Below, piece after piece: positions 1 through 6,306 of a stretch of 8,776 nt of DNA; position 1 is the first letter of the stretch, and the number at the start of each line of letters is the position of its first letter. Source of the DNA: Planctomycetota bacterium (GTDB lineage: Bacteria; Planctomycetota; PUPC01). The stretch spans positions 1-8,776 of the forward strand of contig PWKM01000234.1 of the NCBI GenBank assembly GCA_003559755.1. Direction: 5' to 3'. The translations under genes were made by a program, and so were the position numbers. Below the pieces are notes generated by a model. That model made no database searches and was not told where the DNA came from. It saw only the letters and a program-made list of their open reading frames with translations.

Positions 1-455
1 GCCAGCCAGTCGCCGCCGGCCAGGCGCAGGGGCTTGTTCTTGCACGGGCCTCGGCCGCCCCGGTCGCCGGGGACCAGTTCCGCCGGCTCCGACCACGTCG
101 CCCCGCCGTCCCGGCTCCGCATCACCCACGTCTCCCACGCCGGGATGTGCATCCCGACCTTGAAGAACAGGAGGGTCTCGCCAGACGCATCGTCGTGGAA
201 GAGGACCGGGTTCCAATGTGCTTCGTCCCGCACGCGGGCGACCCGTTCCGGCTCCGTCCAGCCCGCCTCGCTTCGCCTGGCCAGCCAGATCGCCGTGTCG
301 GCCGCCCCCTCGCGAGAGCCGCCGAACCACGCCGCGGCCCAACAGCCGGGCGAGACCTCGGCGAGCGTCGATGCGTGACACATTCGGAAGGGGACCGCGC
401 CCGCATCGAACACGGCCTCCCTCGTCCAGTTCGCTGTTCCGGCCGGGGGATTCAT
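1..455 (-). CDS. Sialidase-family (BNR repeat) protein, N-terminal part, truncated by window edge
   Basis: The minus-strand frame gives about 151 residues and stays open to base 1, so the C-terminus lies outside the window. Visible hallmarks of the bacterial exo-alpha-sialidase-like six-bladed propeller family (BNR_2 type) are AWFGGSREGAADTAIWLARR, then HWNPVLFH, LLFFKVG, an Asp-box-like blade SRDGGATWSEP and GPCKNKP. Members hydrolyse terminal sialic acids or related glycosides, or are non-catalytic relatives; the substrate cannot be told from this part. I chose the ATG at 455 because AGGAG stands 9 bases before it; an in-frame ATG three codons earlier (464) has AGGAG touching it. No signal peptide is seen, so the protein is probably cytoplasmic. 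It lies 95 bases after the SufB-like gene on the same strand; no convincing promoter or terminator was found in that gap, so read-through is possible. Confidence 0.8.
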   Translation of the reverse strand, partial: MNPPAGTANWTREAVFDAGAVPFRMCHASTLAEVSPGCWAAAWFGGSREGAADTAIWLARRSEAGWTEPERVARVRDEAHWNPVLFHDDASGETLLFFKVGMHIPAWETWVMRSRDGGATWSEPAELVPGDRGGRGPCKNKPLRLAGGDWL

Positions 456-550
456 GTCGGCCATCTCCTGGAAGTTGTCCGTACCGGACCTTTCGGCCGA
501 AGCGGATACGACCTTCTGGCGAAATGATGCTCATTGATCGCCGGCCGCGC

Positions 551-1483
551 TCAACTCAGCATTCCCTGGATGATGAGCGCGGCGGCCGCGTCTTCGTCCA
601 GCCCCCGGCTCATCAACGTCTCCAGTTGTTTGGTATCGACGCTTCCGATCGCCGCCTCGTGGGTGACGTGCGCCTTCGGGTGGTTGACCTCGACGACGGG
701 GACGGCTTTTGCGACCGCCTGGTCCTGGACGATCTCCTTGCAATCGACGTGCCCCCGGGCGAAGGGTGCCGACGCGGTGAGCGTGTTGAGAACCTCGGCC
801 CGTGCGGCGTCCCGGACTGCGATGTGGGAGGTGAGCGCCCCGCGGGCCCCCTCGCCGATCAGGCGGCCGATCTCGTTCAGGTTGATGCGATCGTCGCCGG
901 CCCCGCCGATCCGCGCCTTGACGTCCATCACCGAATGGGCCTTGCAGGTCGCCTCCAGCTCGAGGTCGATGGTCCCGACCCGTCCTTTTATCAGCTCGAA
1001 TTCGGTGGAGAACCGCCCGCCCTGCTCGACGGTCACCCTGGTTTTCGGGACGATGCGAACGCCGCCCTCCGGCCCGTGTACGTGCCGCTCGAAGTAGGCG
1101 TATTCGGCCCCGTGTCCGACGCGGATTTCGGCGTCCATCGTGTGGGTGATCTCGCGTGCGAACGGGAAGGTGCAGTGGGCGATGATGGCGGCGCTGGCCT
1201 CGTCCTCGATCCGGATATCGAGCACGATCTTCTGCAGGCCCCGCTCGGGCATCATCCCGAAGCAGACCTGGACCGGCTTCTCGATCCGCGTCCCCCGGGT
1301 CACGGTGATGGCCGCGTCCAGCCCGTCCTCCGTCTCCTCGGCATCGACCTCGAGGCCGGGCACGAGATGGACGCCGAGCACCTCGTTCTTATGGACCTCG
1401 ATTCGGGCGATGCTCTCGTCGTCCCGTATCTCGTGCGGGTTCTGTCCGATGGACGCATAAAGCTGTTCGATCAGATCGGGCAT
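551..1483 (-). CDS. sufB: SufB/SufD-family Fe-S cluster assembly scaffold, short form (SMS-type SmsB)
   Basis: This 310-residue protein is the scaffold partner of the SufC-like ATPase just upstream, assembling Fe-S clusters in the cytoplasm. It is much shorter than Escherichia coli SufB (495 residues) and matches the short SufB/D proteins of archaea and anaerobic bacteria, named SmsB in the two-gene SUF-like minimal system. The C-terminal core aligns by eye with E. coli SufB: C248 in GHVDCKEIV corresponds to the conserved core cysteine (Cys405), and H275-E276 in VTHEAAIG to the HEA motif holding Glu434. Other cysteines are C74, C104 and C180. The middle (about 90-230) has the beta-helix-like character of the family. 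The start at 1483 is 2 bases after the sufC stop, implying translational coupling; its own ribosome site is weak (GGGAA). A longer start at 1603 would add 40 arginine- and proline-rich residues overlapping sufC and is unlikely. Confidence 0.88.
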   Translation of the reverse strand: MPDLIEQLYASIGQNPHEIRDDESIARIEVHKNEVLGVHLVPGLEVDAEETEDGLDAAITVTRGTRIEKPVQVCFGMMPERGLQKIVLDIRIEDEASAAIIAHCTFPFAREITHTMDAEIRVGHGAEYAYFERHVHGPEGGVRIVPKTRVTVEQGGRFSTEFELIKGRVGTIDLELEATCKAHSVMDVKARIGGAGDDRINLNEIGRLIGEGARGALTSHIAVRDAARAEVLNTLTASAPFARGHVDCKEIVQDQAVAKAVPVVEVNHPKAHVTHEAAIGSVDTKQLETLMSRGLDEDAAAALIIQGMLS

Positions 1484-1485
1484 GG

Positions 1486-2223
1486 TCAGGTTCCCGCGGC
1501 ATCTTTCTCGGGGCGGTTCTTGTGGTCGCAGGGGATGCATTGCTGCTCGAAGTACGGGGCGATGCGGTCCACCGACCCCTTGTCCACGACCCGGCCGCAG
1601 CACATGAGGAACGCGTGCTCGGCCCGGCGGAGGACGGTGGGGCTGTGGGTGATGAGGAGGACCGTGGTATTCCGTTCCTTGAGCGTGTCGAGGTTGTCGA
1701 AGATGTGTTCGAGTGCGGCCACGTCGATCCCGCTGTCGGGCTCGTCCATCACGACCACACGCGGGTTCATGGCGAGGATGCTCGCCAGCTCGATCCGCTT
1801 CCGCTCGCCGCCGGAAAGGGACTTGTCCACCGCGCGGTCGATGTAGTCGTCCGGCTCGAGGCCGACCATGTCGAGCGACTCGCGGATGACCTCCCTGTTC
1901 TCAGCGTCGAGCGTGGCTCCGATGAAGTCGGAGACCGACAGCCCCTCGAACCGGGCCGGCTCCTGCCAGGCGAGTGTGAGGCCCCGCCGGCCACGCTCGG
2001 TGACCGACAGGTCCTTGATCGACTCGCCGCCGAGGAGCACGTCGCCCTCGAAATCACGGTAACCGGCCAGCCCCATAATCACGCTGGCGGCCGTCGACTT
2101 GCCGGCACCGTTCGGCCCGACCACGGCGTGGACGTGGCCCTCCCAGACCTCGAGTGAAAGGCCGTTGAGGATCGGAACGCCGTTTTTCGTGAGGAAGACG
2201 CCCTCGACGTCCAGCACGCCCAT
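1486..2223 (-). CDS. sufC: SufC-like ABC ATPase of Fe-S cluster assembly (SMS-type SmsC)
   Basis: This 245-residue cytosolic ABC-type ATPase has no membrane domain partner nearby; its partner is the SufB/D-type scaffold directly downstream, which identifies it as SufC rather than a transporter subunit. Motifs visible: Walker A GPNGAGKST (36-44), Q-loop Q87 in AWQEPARFEG, signature LSGGE (136-140), Walker B VVVMDE (156-161) followed by the DSGID D-loop, and switch H193 in THS. The segments LAWQEPARFEG and MDEPDSGID are typical of SufC. ATP hydrolysis is thought to reshape the scaffold during cluster assembly. An unusual C-terminal tail has C208-C209 and CIPCDH (229-234), giving possible metal ligands. 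The start is ATG 2223: AGGAGG lies 5 bases before it, while a GTG one codon upstream (2226) sits only 2 bases from that site. The gene has its own sigma70-like promoter and forms a two-gene operon with sufB. Confidence 0.9.
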   Translation of the reverse strand: MGVLDVEGVFLTKNGVPILNGLSLEVWEGHVHAVVGPNGAGKSTAASVIMGLAGYRDFEGDVLLGGESIKDLSVTERGRRGLTLAWQEPARFEGLSVSDFIGATLDAENREVIRESLDMVGLEPDDYIDRAVDKSLSGGERKRIELASILAMNPRVVVMDEPDSGIDVAALEHIFDNLDTLKERNTTVLLITHSPTVLRRAEHAFLMCCGRVVDKGSVDRIAPYFEQQCIPCDHKNRPEKDAAGT

Positions 2224-2228
2224 CACAA

Positions 2229-2234
2229 CCTCCT
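2229..2234 (-). promoter_or_regulatory. Ribosome binding site of the sufC-like gene
   Basis: A perfect AGGAGG on the minus strand ends 5 bases before the ATG at 2223. It decides the start: the adjacent GTG codon at 2226 would be only 2 bases away. Confidence 0.7.
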
Positions 2235-2264
2235 ACTCGTGAACACAGACCTCGAACAGGCCAG

Positions 2265-2293
2265 AGTATACCGGAAATGCAGGTGTCAACCAA
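2265..2293 (-). promoter_or_regulatory. Sigma70-like promoter of the sufCB-like operon
   Basis: On the minus strand, TATACT (-10, 2265-2270) is preceded at a 17-base spacer by TTGGTT (2288-2293). A perfect TTGACA overlaps it (2284-2289) but would leave only a 13-base spacer. The predicted start near 2258 gives a leader of about 35 bases ahead of the ATG at 2223. No IscR- or Fur-like operator is evident. Confidence 0.55.
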
Positions 2294-2398
2294 GTGATGT
2301 CGCCCCGTGTCCGGCGCTCCGGGCCGGGCGCGGTCGAGAGGCCGGGCGGGCCGGCGATGTTTCCCGCGGGTCCCGAGCCCGCCGGTGTTGCGGCGTTA

Positions 2399-2427
2399 TT
2401 GACGGCCTGCGGGCCGGCAAGTAGACT
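2399..2427 (+). promoter_or_regulatory. Sigma70-like promoter of the GH20-type gene
   Basis: TTGACG (2399-2404), a 17-base spacer and TAGACT (2422-2427) predict transcription from about 2434, leaving a leader of about 28 bases. It supports the start codon at 2462. The rest of the 238-base divergent gap (about 2294-2398) is very GC-rich, and nothing else was recognised in it. Confidence 0.5.
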
Positions 2428-2461
2428 CCCCCACAACCGCCACTATGTGAGGAGGAGCCGG

Positions 2462-3943
2462 ATGGAACTCGAGTATCTCGCCCCACGCCCGCGAAAAATC
2501 GAGGTTTTGAAGACGACGTTCGCTCGCCCCGACTGGCTGAACATCGAGGCGGACACCCCTTGCCGGCCCGCGGCCCGGGCGCTCCGCGACGACCTCATCG
2601 CCCTGGCCGGCCTGCGCGTGTCACCCCAGGCCCCTTTCCCCGTCCGGCTCGAAATGCGGCCCGGAGAGACCAGGCCGGAGGGCTACCGGCTGGCCCTGGG
2701 GAAGACCCGGGCGGAGATCGTCGCGTCCGACCTCGCCGGCCTCTCATACGGGGCGCAGACGCTGCTCCAACTGTTCGTGCTCGGCGACCCGGCCTCGATG
2801 CCGACCGTCCGCATCACCGACTGGCCCGAGTACCGGCTCCGCAGTTTTATGGTGGACCTGGGCCGGGCGCCGTTCTCGCTCGACTACCTCAAGCGGATCG
2901 TCCGAATCCTCGCCCGGCTGAAGATGAACGCTCTGCACCTGCACCTGAACGACGACCAGCTCTGCGGGCTGAGGTTCCGCGACCTGCCGCTGGGCAGCGA
3001 GAACCCGTTCGCCATCGACCTGGACGACCTCGCCGACCTGGTCTCGTACGCCCGCAAGCATCACGTCAGCATCCTGCCCGAGTTCGAGTGCTGGGGGCAC
3101 GCGGGCTCCGTCATCTATCACTTCCCGGAACTCTACGGGGCGCCCGGGATGTGGGGCGGGATGAGCTTCGGGATCGGCGAAGAACTGTTCGGCCTGCTCG
3201 GCCGGGTGTTCCGGGAACTGCTGCCGGCCCTCGAGCCGGAATGCATCGTGCATACCGGGCTGGACGAAGCCCAATGGGCGACCCTCCCGTCCGTACCGGC
3301 CGCGAGGCGGGACGAATATGGCCCGCGGGAACTGGTCGGGCGGGTGTACGACACGCTCCAACAGGCGGCCGAGGAGTGCGACCGGGCGGTGACCATGCAC
3401 CTGTGGGCGGACCACGGCGGCCGGCCGCTGCCCGAGCGGATCGAGCACAAGGTGGTCGTCGAACCGTGGATGTACCACGAGTTCCGGGCCGATGACATCC
3501 GGCGGCGGATCGAGCAATACGGCGGCGACGGCAAGACCCCGTTTATGATGGGGGCGGGGAGCAGCTCGGTCCACTACGCCGGGCACTTCGGGGCCACCCG
3601 GCACTGGTGCCGGCTCGCCCGAGGCCTGCCCAACGTCGAGGGAGTGACCGTGTGCCTGTGGGAGACCAACGACCTGCCCGGCCGGATGGTGACGCTTTAC
3701 GGCGGGGCCGAGGCCGCCTGGTCGCCCGAAAGCCCCGTCCGAAAAGAGAAGGACACGACCGGCGAGCTGATAGACCGGGAGGTCCGTGCCCGGATGCGCC
3801 GGTGGCAGGCCGCGTTCCGGGACGCGGACGACGAGGCGCTCCGGGCCGAGAGCGGGCCGGAAGTCGACTGCGGCGTTTACTGCTGGGGCGAACGGGCCGG
3901 GAGCCCCGTGGCCCCGACGGTCCGGTTCGAGATGGGCGGGTAA
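2462..3943 (+). CDS. Glycoside hydrolase family 20-type protein (beta-N-acetylhexosaminidase-like)
   Basis: This 493-residue protein matches family GH20, whose enzymes remove terminal beta-linked N-acetylhexosamine by substrate-assisted catalysis. Residues about 1-115 form a GH20b-like N-terminal domain (YRLAL, LAGLSYGAQTLLQL). The TIM barrel starts at ITDWPEYRLRSFMVDLGR (118-135), followed by MNALHLHLNDDQ (155-166) and ILPEFECWGHAG (204-215). The catalytic Asp-Glu pair is D268-E269 in HTGLDEAQW; the usual HxGGDE motif has Leu for the second Gly. A late AEAAWSPE (416-423) resembles the GEACLWSE element. No signal peptide or membrane anchor is seen, so it is probably cytoplasmic. The start at 2462 follows AGGAGGAG (2450-2457); the frame is open 56 codons further up, but that part overlaps the promoter. 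Its stop faces the radical SAM gene's remnant 21 bases away. Substrate specificity is unknown. Confidence 0.85.
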   Translation: MELEYLAPRPRKIEVLKTTFARPDWLNIEADTPCRPAARALRDDLIALAGLRVSPQAPFPVRLEMRPGETRPEGYRLALGKTRAEIVASDLAGLSYGAQTLLQLFVLGDPASMPTVRITDWPEYRLRSFMVDLGRAPFSLDYLKRIVRILARLKMNALHLHLNDDQLCGLRFRDLPLGSENPFAIDLDDLADLVSYARKHHVSILPEFECWGHAGSVIYHFPELYGAPGMWGGMSFGIGEELFGLLGRVFRELLPALEPECIVHTGLDEAQWATLPSVPAARRDEYGPRELVGRVYDTLQQAAEECDRAVTMHLWADHGGRPLPERIEHKVVVEPWMYHEFRADDIRRRIEQYGGDGKTPFMMGAGSSSVHYAGHFGATRHWCRLARGLPNVEGVTVCLWETNDLPGRMVTLYGGAEAAWSPESPVRKEKDTTGELIDREVRARMRRWQAAFRDADDEALRAESGPEVDCGVYCWGERAGSPVAPTVRFEMGG

Positions 3944-3964
3944 CGCCCGACTCGGTCTGCCCCG

Positions 3965-4020
3965 TCAGAACCGGTACAGCTCGGTGCAGCGAGCGCACAT
4001 GGGGAACCGGCCGCAGGCCC
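3965..4020 (-). repeat. Left direct repeat: orphan copy of the radical SAM gene's 3' end
   Basis: These 56 bases match 6307-6362 at 54 positions in the same orientation. Read on the minus strand they encode the last 17 residues and stop codon of the radical SAM protein (A-C-G-R-F-P-M-C-A-R-C-T-E-L-Y-R-F), with Met for Ile and one silent change. Beyond 4020 the similarity stops abruptly. No start codon or gene body is attached, so it is a noncoding remnant and one boundary of the restriction-modification island. Confidence 0.85.
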
Positions 4021-4027
4021 CGGTAGC

Positions 4028-4056
4028 TTGCGCACTCCCGGCTGGCGGCCTATAAT
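4028..4056 (+). promoter_or_regulatory. Sigma70-like promoter of the restriction endonuclease gene
   Basis: TTGCGC (4028-4033), a 17-base spacer and a perfect TATAAT (4051-4056). Predicted start is near 4063, giving a leader of about 39 bases to the GTG at 4102. Downstream of it, TTCCGACGG (4070-4078) resembles the TTCCGTTGG box in the methyltransferase leader. Confidence 0.6.
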
Positions 4057-4101
4057 CGTGGCCGGACGATTCCGACGGCTATCCGATGTGGTGAAACGGA
4101 C

Positions 4102-4665
4102 GTGCAGAATCCGGAACCATACGATCCGCTTGATTACACACACCTCGCCGAGAATGTGGTGCGTGCCCTCCTCGACCAGCCGCTGCAGGCGATGCCGCCT
4201 GCCACGCCCTTTTCCGGCGTCGGGGTGTATGCCGTGTGGTATGAGGGCGAGCTTGAGTGGTATCAGAATGTCTGTGGAGAGAGAAGGCCGATCTATGTTG
4301 GCAGTGCTGTTCCGACGGGAGGACGGAAGGGCGGGACCGGACAGCCCCGCGGAAAACGCCTGTATAATCGGCTTCGCCAACACAGCCGTTCCATCGAGCA
4401 GGCCGAAAACCTGCGGTTGAACGACTTCTCATGCCGTTACCTCGTGGTAGTCCCGGTATGGATCGGGCTGGCGGAACGTTTCCTGATCGAACATTTCGGC
4501 CCGGTGTGGAACACAATAGTCGATGGGTTCGGCAACCACGACCCGGGCCGAGGGCGAAGGGATATGAAACGGCCCCGATGGGACATCCTGCATCCCGGTC
4601 GTCATTGGGCCGGGAAGCTCCGAGCCGAGGAAACTCCTGAGGAGATCGCCCGAGAGCTGATGTAG
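4102..4665 (+). CDS. Eco29kI-family type II restriction endonuclease (GIY-YIG fold)
   Basis: This 187-residue protein resembles Eco29kI, a GIY-YIG nuclease that cuts CCGCGG. The catalytic set is complete and nearly equally spaced: Y43 in GVGVYAVWY, Y65 in PIYVGS, R90 and H94 in RLYNRLRQH, E125 in GLAERFLIEHFGP and N137 in VWNTIVDGFGNHDP. In Eco29kI the corresponding residues are Y49, Y76, R104, H108, E142 and N154. The C-terminal RPRWDILHPGRHWA also fits the family. Translation appears to begin with GTG at 4102, because the family-typical YDPLDYTHLAENVVRALL stretch lies before the next in-frame ATG; the ribosome site is weak, as might suit a potentially toxic enzyme. Its partner is the convergent methyltransferase. 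The target sequence is inferred from the family only. Confidence 0.88.
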   Translation: MQNPEPYDPLDYTHLAENVVRALLDQPLQAMPPATPFSGVGVYAVWYEGELEWYQNVCGERRPIYVGSAVPTGGRKGGTGQPRGKRLYNRLRQHSRSIEQAENLRLNDFSCRYLVVVPVWIGLAERFLIEHFGPVWNTIVDGFGNHDPGRGRRDMKRPRWDILHPGRHWAGKLRAEETPEEIARELM

Positions 4666-4668
4666 CCA

Positions 4669-6225
4669 TTATTGACGGCGCAGTTCGACTGCCGTCTCGT
4701 AGAGCTCCGTCTTCTTCTTCGTTGTCCCCGCACGAACCGACGAGTTGACGATGCTGGAACCGGTCCGCTTTTTGCGCACCCGGTGGAGCTCCAGGACGTC
4801 GAAGCCGGCTTTTTCTGCGATATGGGCGAAGAACTGGTCGGTCTTAAACTCGACGCCCTGCAGGATGTTGTTGCCGATGACGACGACAACCAGCCCGCCC
4901 GGCCGCATCACCGCCGCCGCCGCCTCGCAGAACCGCCTGCAATCGTTGAAGTATGTCGCGGCATAGTTCGCCCAGCCCGGCCCGCCATAGGCGCCCTTCT
5001 CTGTGTTCAATGATCGCACAAACGCCAGCTTTTCCTCCAGCTCGGGATAGTCGAACGACAGACTGATCTCGGGTTCGGACCGCACGGTTTGCCAGAACTT
5101 ACCGAAACTCGACTCCGCCAGGTCGCGAAGGTCCGACGCTTCATCGGCGAAGCCAAGCCAGAACATCTGGGGCCTTGTGTTTCGGACATAGTGATAGTTG
5201 TTCAGATATGGCGGCGAGGTGATAAGCACGTCGATACCGCCTTTGCCCAGACGAGCCGCGCCATGCTCCAGGAAGGACTCGGTGAAGACCCGCGACTCGA
5301 CCGCGGAAAGGCGGTTTCCGTAGGCCGGCCGAAGTGACTCGATATCTCGAGCCATTGCATCGAGTTTGTCTCGCAGTATCTTGGGCACGTCCGCGTCGAG
5401 AATCGGCGCTTTGCCGGCGCTGACCCGCCTTCCCAAGCTCGGCTCGTAAGAGTAGTTGGACACCCCGACCATGACGGCCCCCAGGGCAAGCTTCAGGAGC
5501 CGCTTATCCCGTGGGTCTTCCATTCGATCAATAAAATCGACCACGAAGAGGATCTGCCGTTCGACCTCCGGGCTATAAAAGGGGTCCCGGGTTCGAAAGC
5601 CGGCCGGCGGCTCCGACTCCGGCTCCGCTCTCGGGTCTTCCAGTTGCTCGCGTAACCTCTCGTCGAGCTTCCGGGCCAGGTCGCAAATGCCTTCCGCATC
5701 CCGTTTCAGCGAATGCAGTTTGACTTCGCAGGCCAGCGAGGCGTAGGGATTGATTTCGAATCCATAACTGTCGCACCCTCGAAGCACCCCCTCGACAAGG
5801 GTGGTGCCGACCCCCGCAAACGGGTCGAGAATGGTAAGCGTATCGGCCTGCTCCAATTCGCGGTCCAGTATCTCGCCGACAAACGCTGCCGAGAAGCCGG
5901 CAATCCAGGGGACCCAACTGTGCATCGGCTCTGCCCGGTTCCGGGTGAAAGCGGTGTCCCCGAATCCGGCTTTCGCAGGCCGCTTCACCCTCGGTGCGGA
6001 CGACAGGTACATCTGCCCCGGCGATTCCGCGACGCTCCCGGACCCGGCACCGCCCGTATCGGCACCCGCCAACCATTCTTCCAGAGCTTTCTTGAGAAAA
6101 CGCCATTCTCTCCCAACACGTTGTGCCGGGACTGTCTTCGCCCTGGCTTTCTCGCGGAGGGTCTTGGGGCTGACGCGAACGAATTCTGCGGCTTCCTGCA
6201 GGTTCAGGACCTCCGGGGTCGCCAT
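4669..6225 (-). CDS. DNA amino-methyltransferase (TSPPY, probable N4-cytosine) with N-terminal HTH domain
   Basis: This 518-residue protein is the modification partner of the convergent endonuclease. Residues 6-51 form an excisionase/MerR-like HTH of the HTH_17 type (LNLQEAAEFVRVSPKTLREK, then VGREWRFLKKALEEWL). The S-adenosylmethionine motif I is LDPFAGVGTT (133-142), the catalytic motif IV is TSPPY (336-340), and MRPGGLVVVVIGN (440-452) follows. TSPPY is typical of N4-cytosine enzymes, although N6-adenine activity cannot be excluded. Motif I precedes motif IV by about 200 residues, so target recognition may lie between them (alpha-like order), unlike most N4-cytosine enzymes, which are beta. 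The start ATG 6225 follows GGAG at a suitable distance. A strong promoter and three 10-bp repeats lie upstream. Eco29kI itself is paired with a 5-methylcytosine enzyme, so this pairing is different. Confidence 0.87.
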   Translation of the reverse strand: MATPEVLNLQEAAEFVRVSPKTLREKARAKTVPAQRVGREWRFLKKALEEWLAGADTGGAGSGSVAESPGQMYLSSAPRVKRPAKAGFGDTAFTRNRAEPMHSWVPWIAGFSAAFVGEILDRELEQADTLTILDPFAGVGTTLVEGVLRGCDSYGFEINPYASLACEVKLHSLKRDAEGICDLARKLDERLREQLEDPRAEPESEPPAGFRTRDPFYSPEVERQILFVVDFIDRMEDPRDKRLLKLALGAVMVGVSNYSYEPSLGRRVSAGKAPILDADVPKILRDKLDAMARDIESLRPAYGNRLSAVESRVFTESFLEHGAARLGKGGIDVLITSPPYLNNYHYVRNTRPQMFWLGFADEASDLRDLAESSFGKFWQTVRSEPEISLSFDYPELEEKLAFVRSLNTEKGAYGGPGWANYAATYFNDCRRFCEAAAAVMRPGGLVVVVIGNNILQGVEFKTDQFFAHIAEKAGFDVLELHRVRKKRTGSSIVNSSVRAGTTKKKTELYETAVELRRQ

Positions 6226-6232
6226 TTCCGGC

Positions 6233-6258
6233 TCCGTTATGTTCCGTTATCTTCCGTT
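6233..6258. promoter_or_regulatory. Three 10-bp-spaced TCCGTT repeats in the methyltransferase leader (candidate operator)
   Basis: TCCGTTATGT (6233-6242), TCCGTTATCT (6243-6252) and a partial TCCGTT (6253-6258) recur at exactly 10-bp spacing, about one helical turn. They lie between the predicted transcription start (about 6262) and the ATG at 6225, overlapping the ribosome site region. The position suits a repressor; the methyltransferase's own N-terminal HTH is the obvious candidate. No binding data can be inferred from sequence. Confidence 0.5.
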
Positions 6259-6268
6259 GGACGCCCGA

Positions 6269-6297
6269 AGTATAGGGTTACGGCAGTGCCCTGTCAA
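6269..6297 (-). promoter_or_regulatory. Strong sigma70-like promoter of the methyltransferase gene
   Basis: On the minus strand a perfect TTGACA (6292-6297), a 17-base spacer and TATACT (6269-6274), five of six to consensus, predict a start near 6262 and a leader of about 37 bases. It lies wholly inside the island, so modification would be expressed wherever the unit lands. It looks stronger than the endonuclease promoter at its -35 box. Confidence 0.7.
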
Positions 6298-6306
6298 TGG
6301 CGTTTT

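Larger units (their letters stand above)
4021..6306. mobile_element. Restriction-modification island between 56-bp direct repeats
   Basis: This 2286-bp unit lies exactly between the two 56-bp direct repeats and contains only an Eco29kI-like endonuclease gene, a DNA amino-methyltransferase gene, their two promoters and short leaders. The genes converge with 3 bases between stops. The endonuclease -35 box starts 7 bases inside the left boundary, and the methyltransferase -35 box ends 9 bases inside the right one. Composition looks less GC-rich than the flanking genes (by eye). No integrase, transposase or terminal inverted repeat is present. Left flank plus one repeat plus right flank would give a normal convergent GH20/radical SAM junction, so the unit probably inserted with target duplication. 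An alternative is local duplication of the radical SAM gene followed by decay. Confidence 0.65.

Noticed and set aside
477..501. GTCCG-TAC-CGGAC hairpin and TTCGGCCGAA palindrome before the sialidase-like gene
   Set aside because: Stems are only 5 bp and GC-rich palindromes are frequent here; no T-run and no clear promoter, so neither terminator nor operator could be supported.
1484..1603. A longer start for the SufB-like protein at 1603
   Set aside because: The extra 40 residues overlap the sufC 3' end, are Arg/Pro-rich and do not resemble the family; the coupled ATG at 1483 is typical.
218..1846. A 542-codon plus-strand open frame opposite the sufB/sufC-like genes
   Set aside because: It is antisense to two clear genes; its composition reflects high-GC shadow coding and shows no family motif.
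2294..2461. A longer GH20 start at 2294
   Set aside because: It would place the TTGACG-17-TAGACT promoter inside the gene, adds low-complexity residues, and lacks the good ribosome site found before 2462.
4021..6306. Terminal inverted repeats marking a transposon around the R-M genes
   Set aside because: The two island ends resemble each other only through their promoter boxes; there is no transposase and the flanking repeats are direct and 56 bp long.
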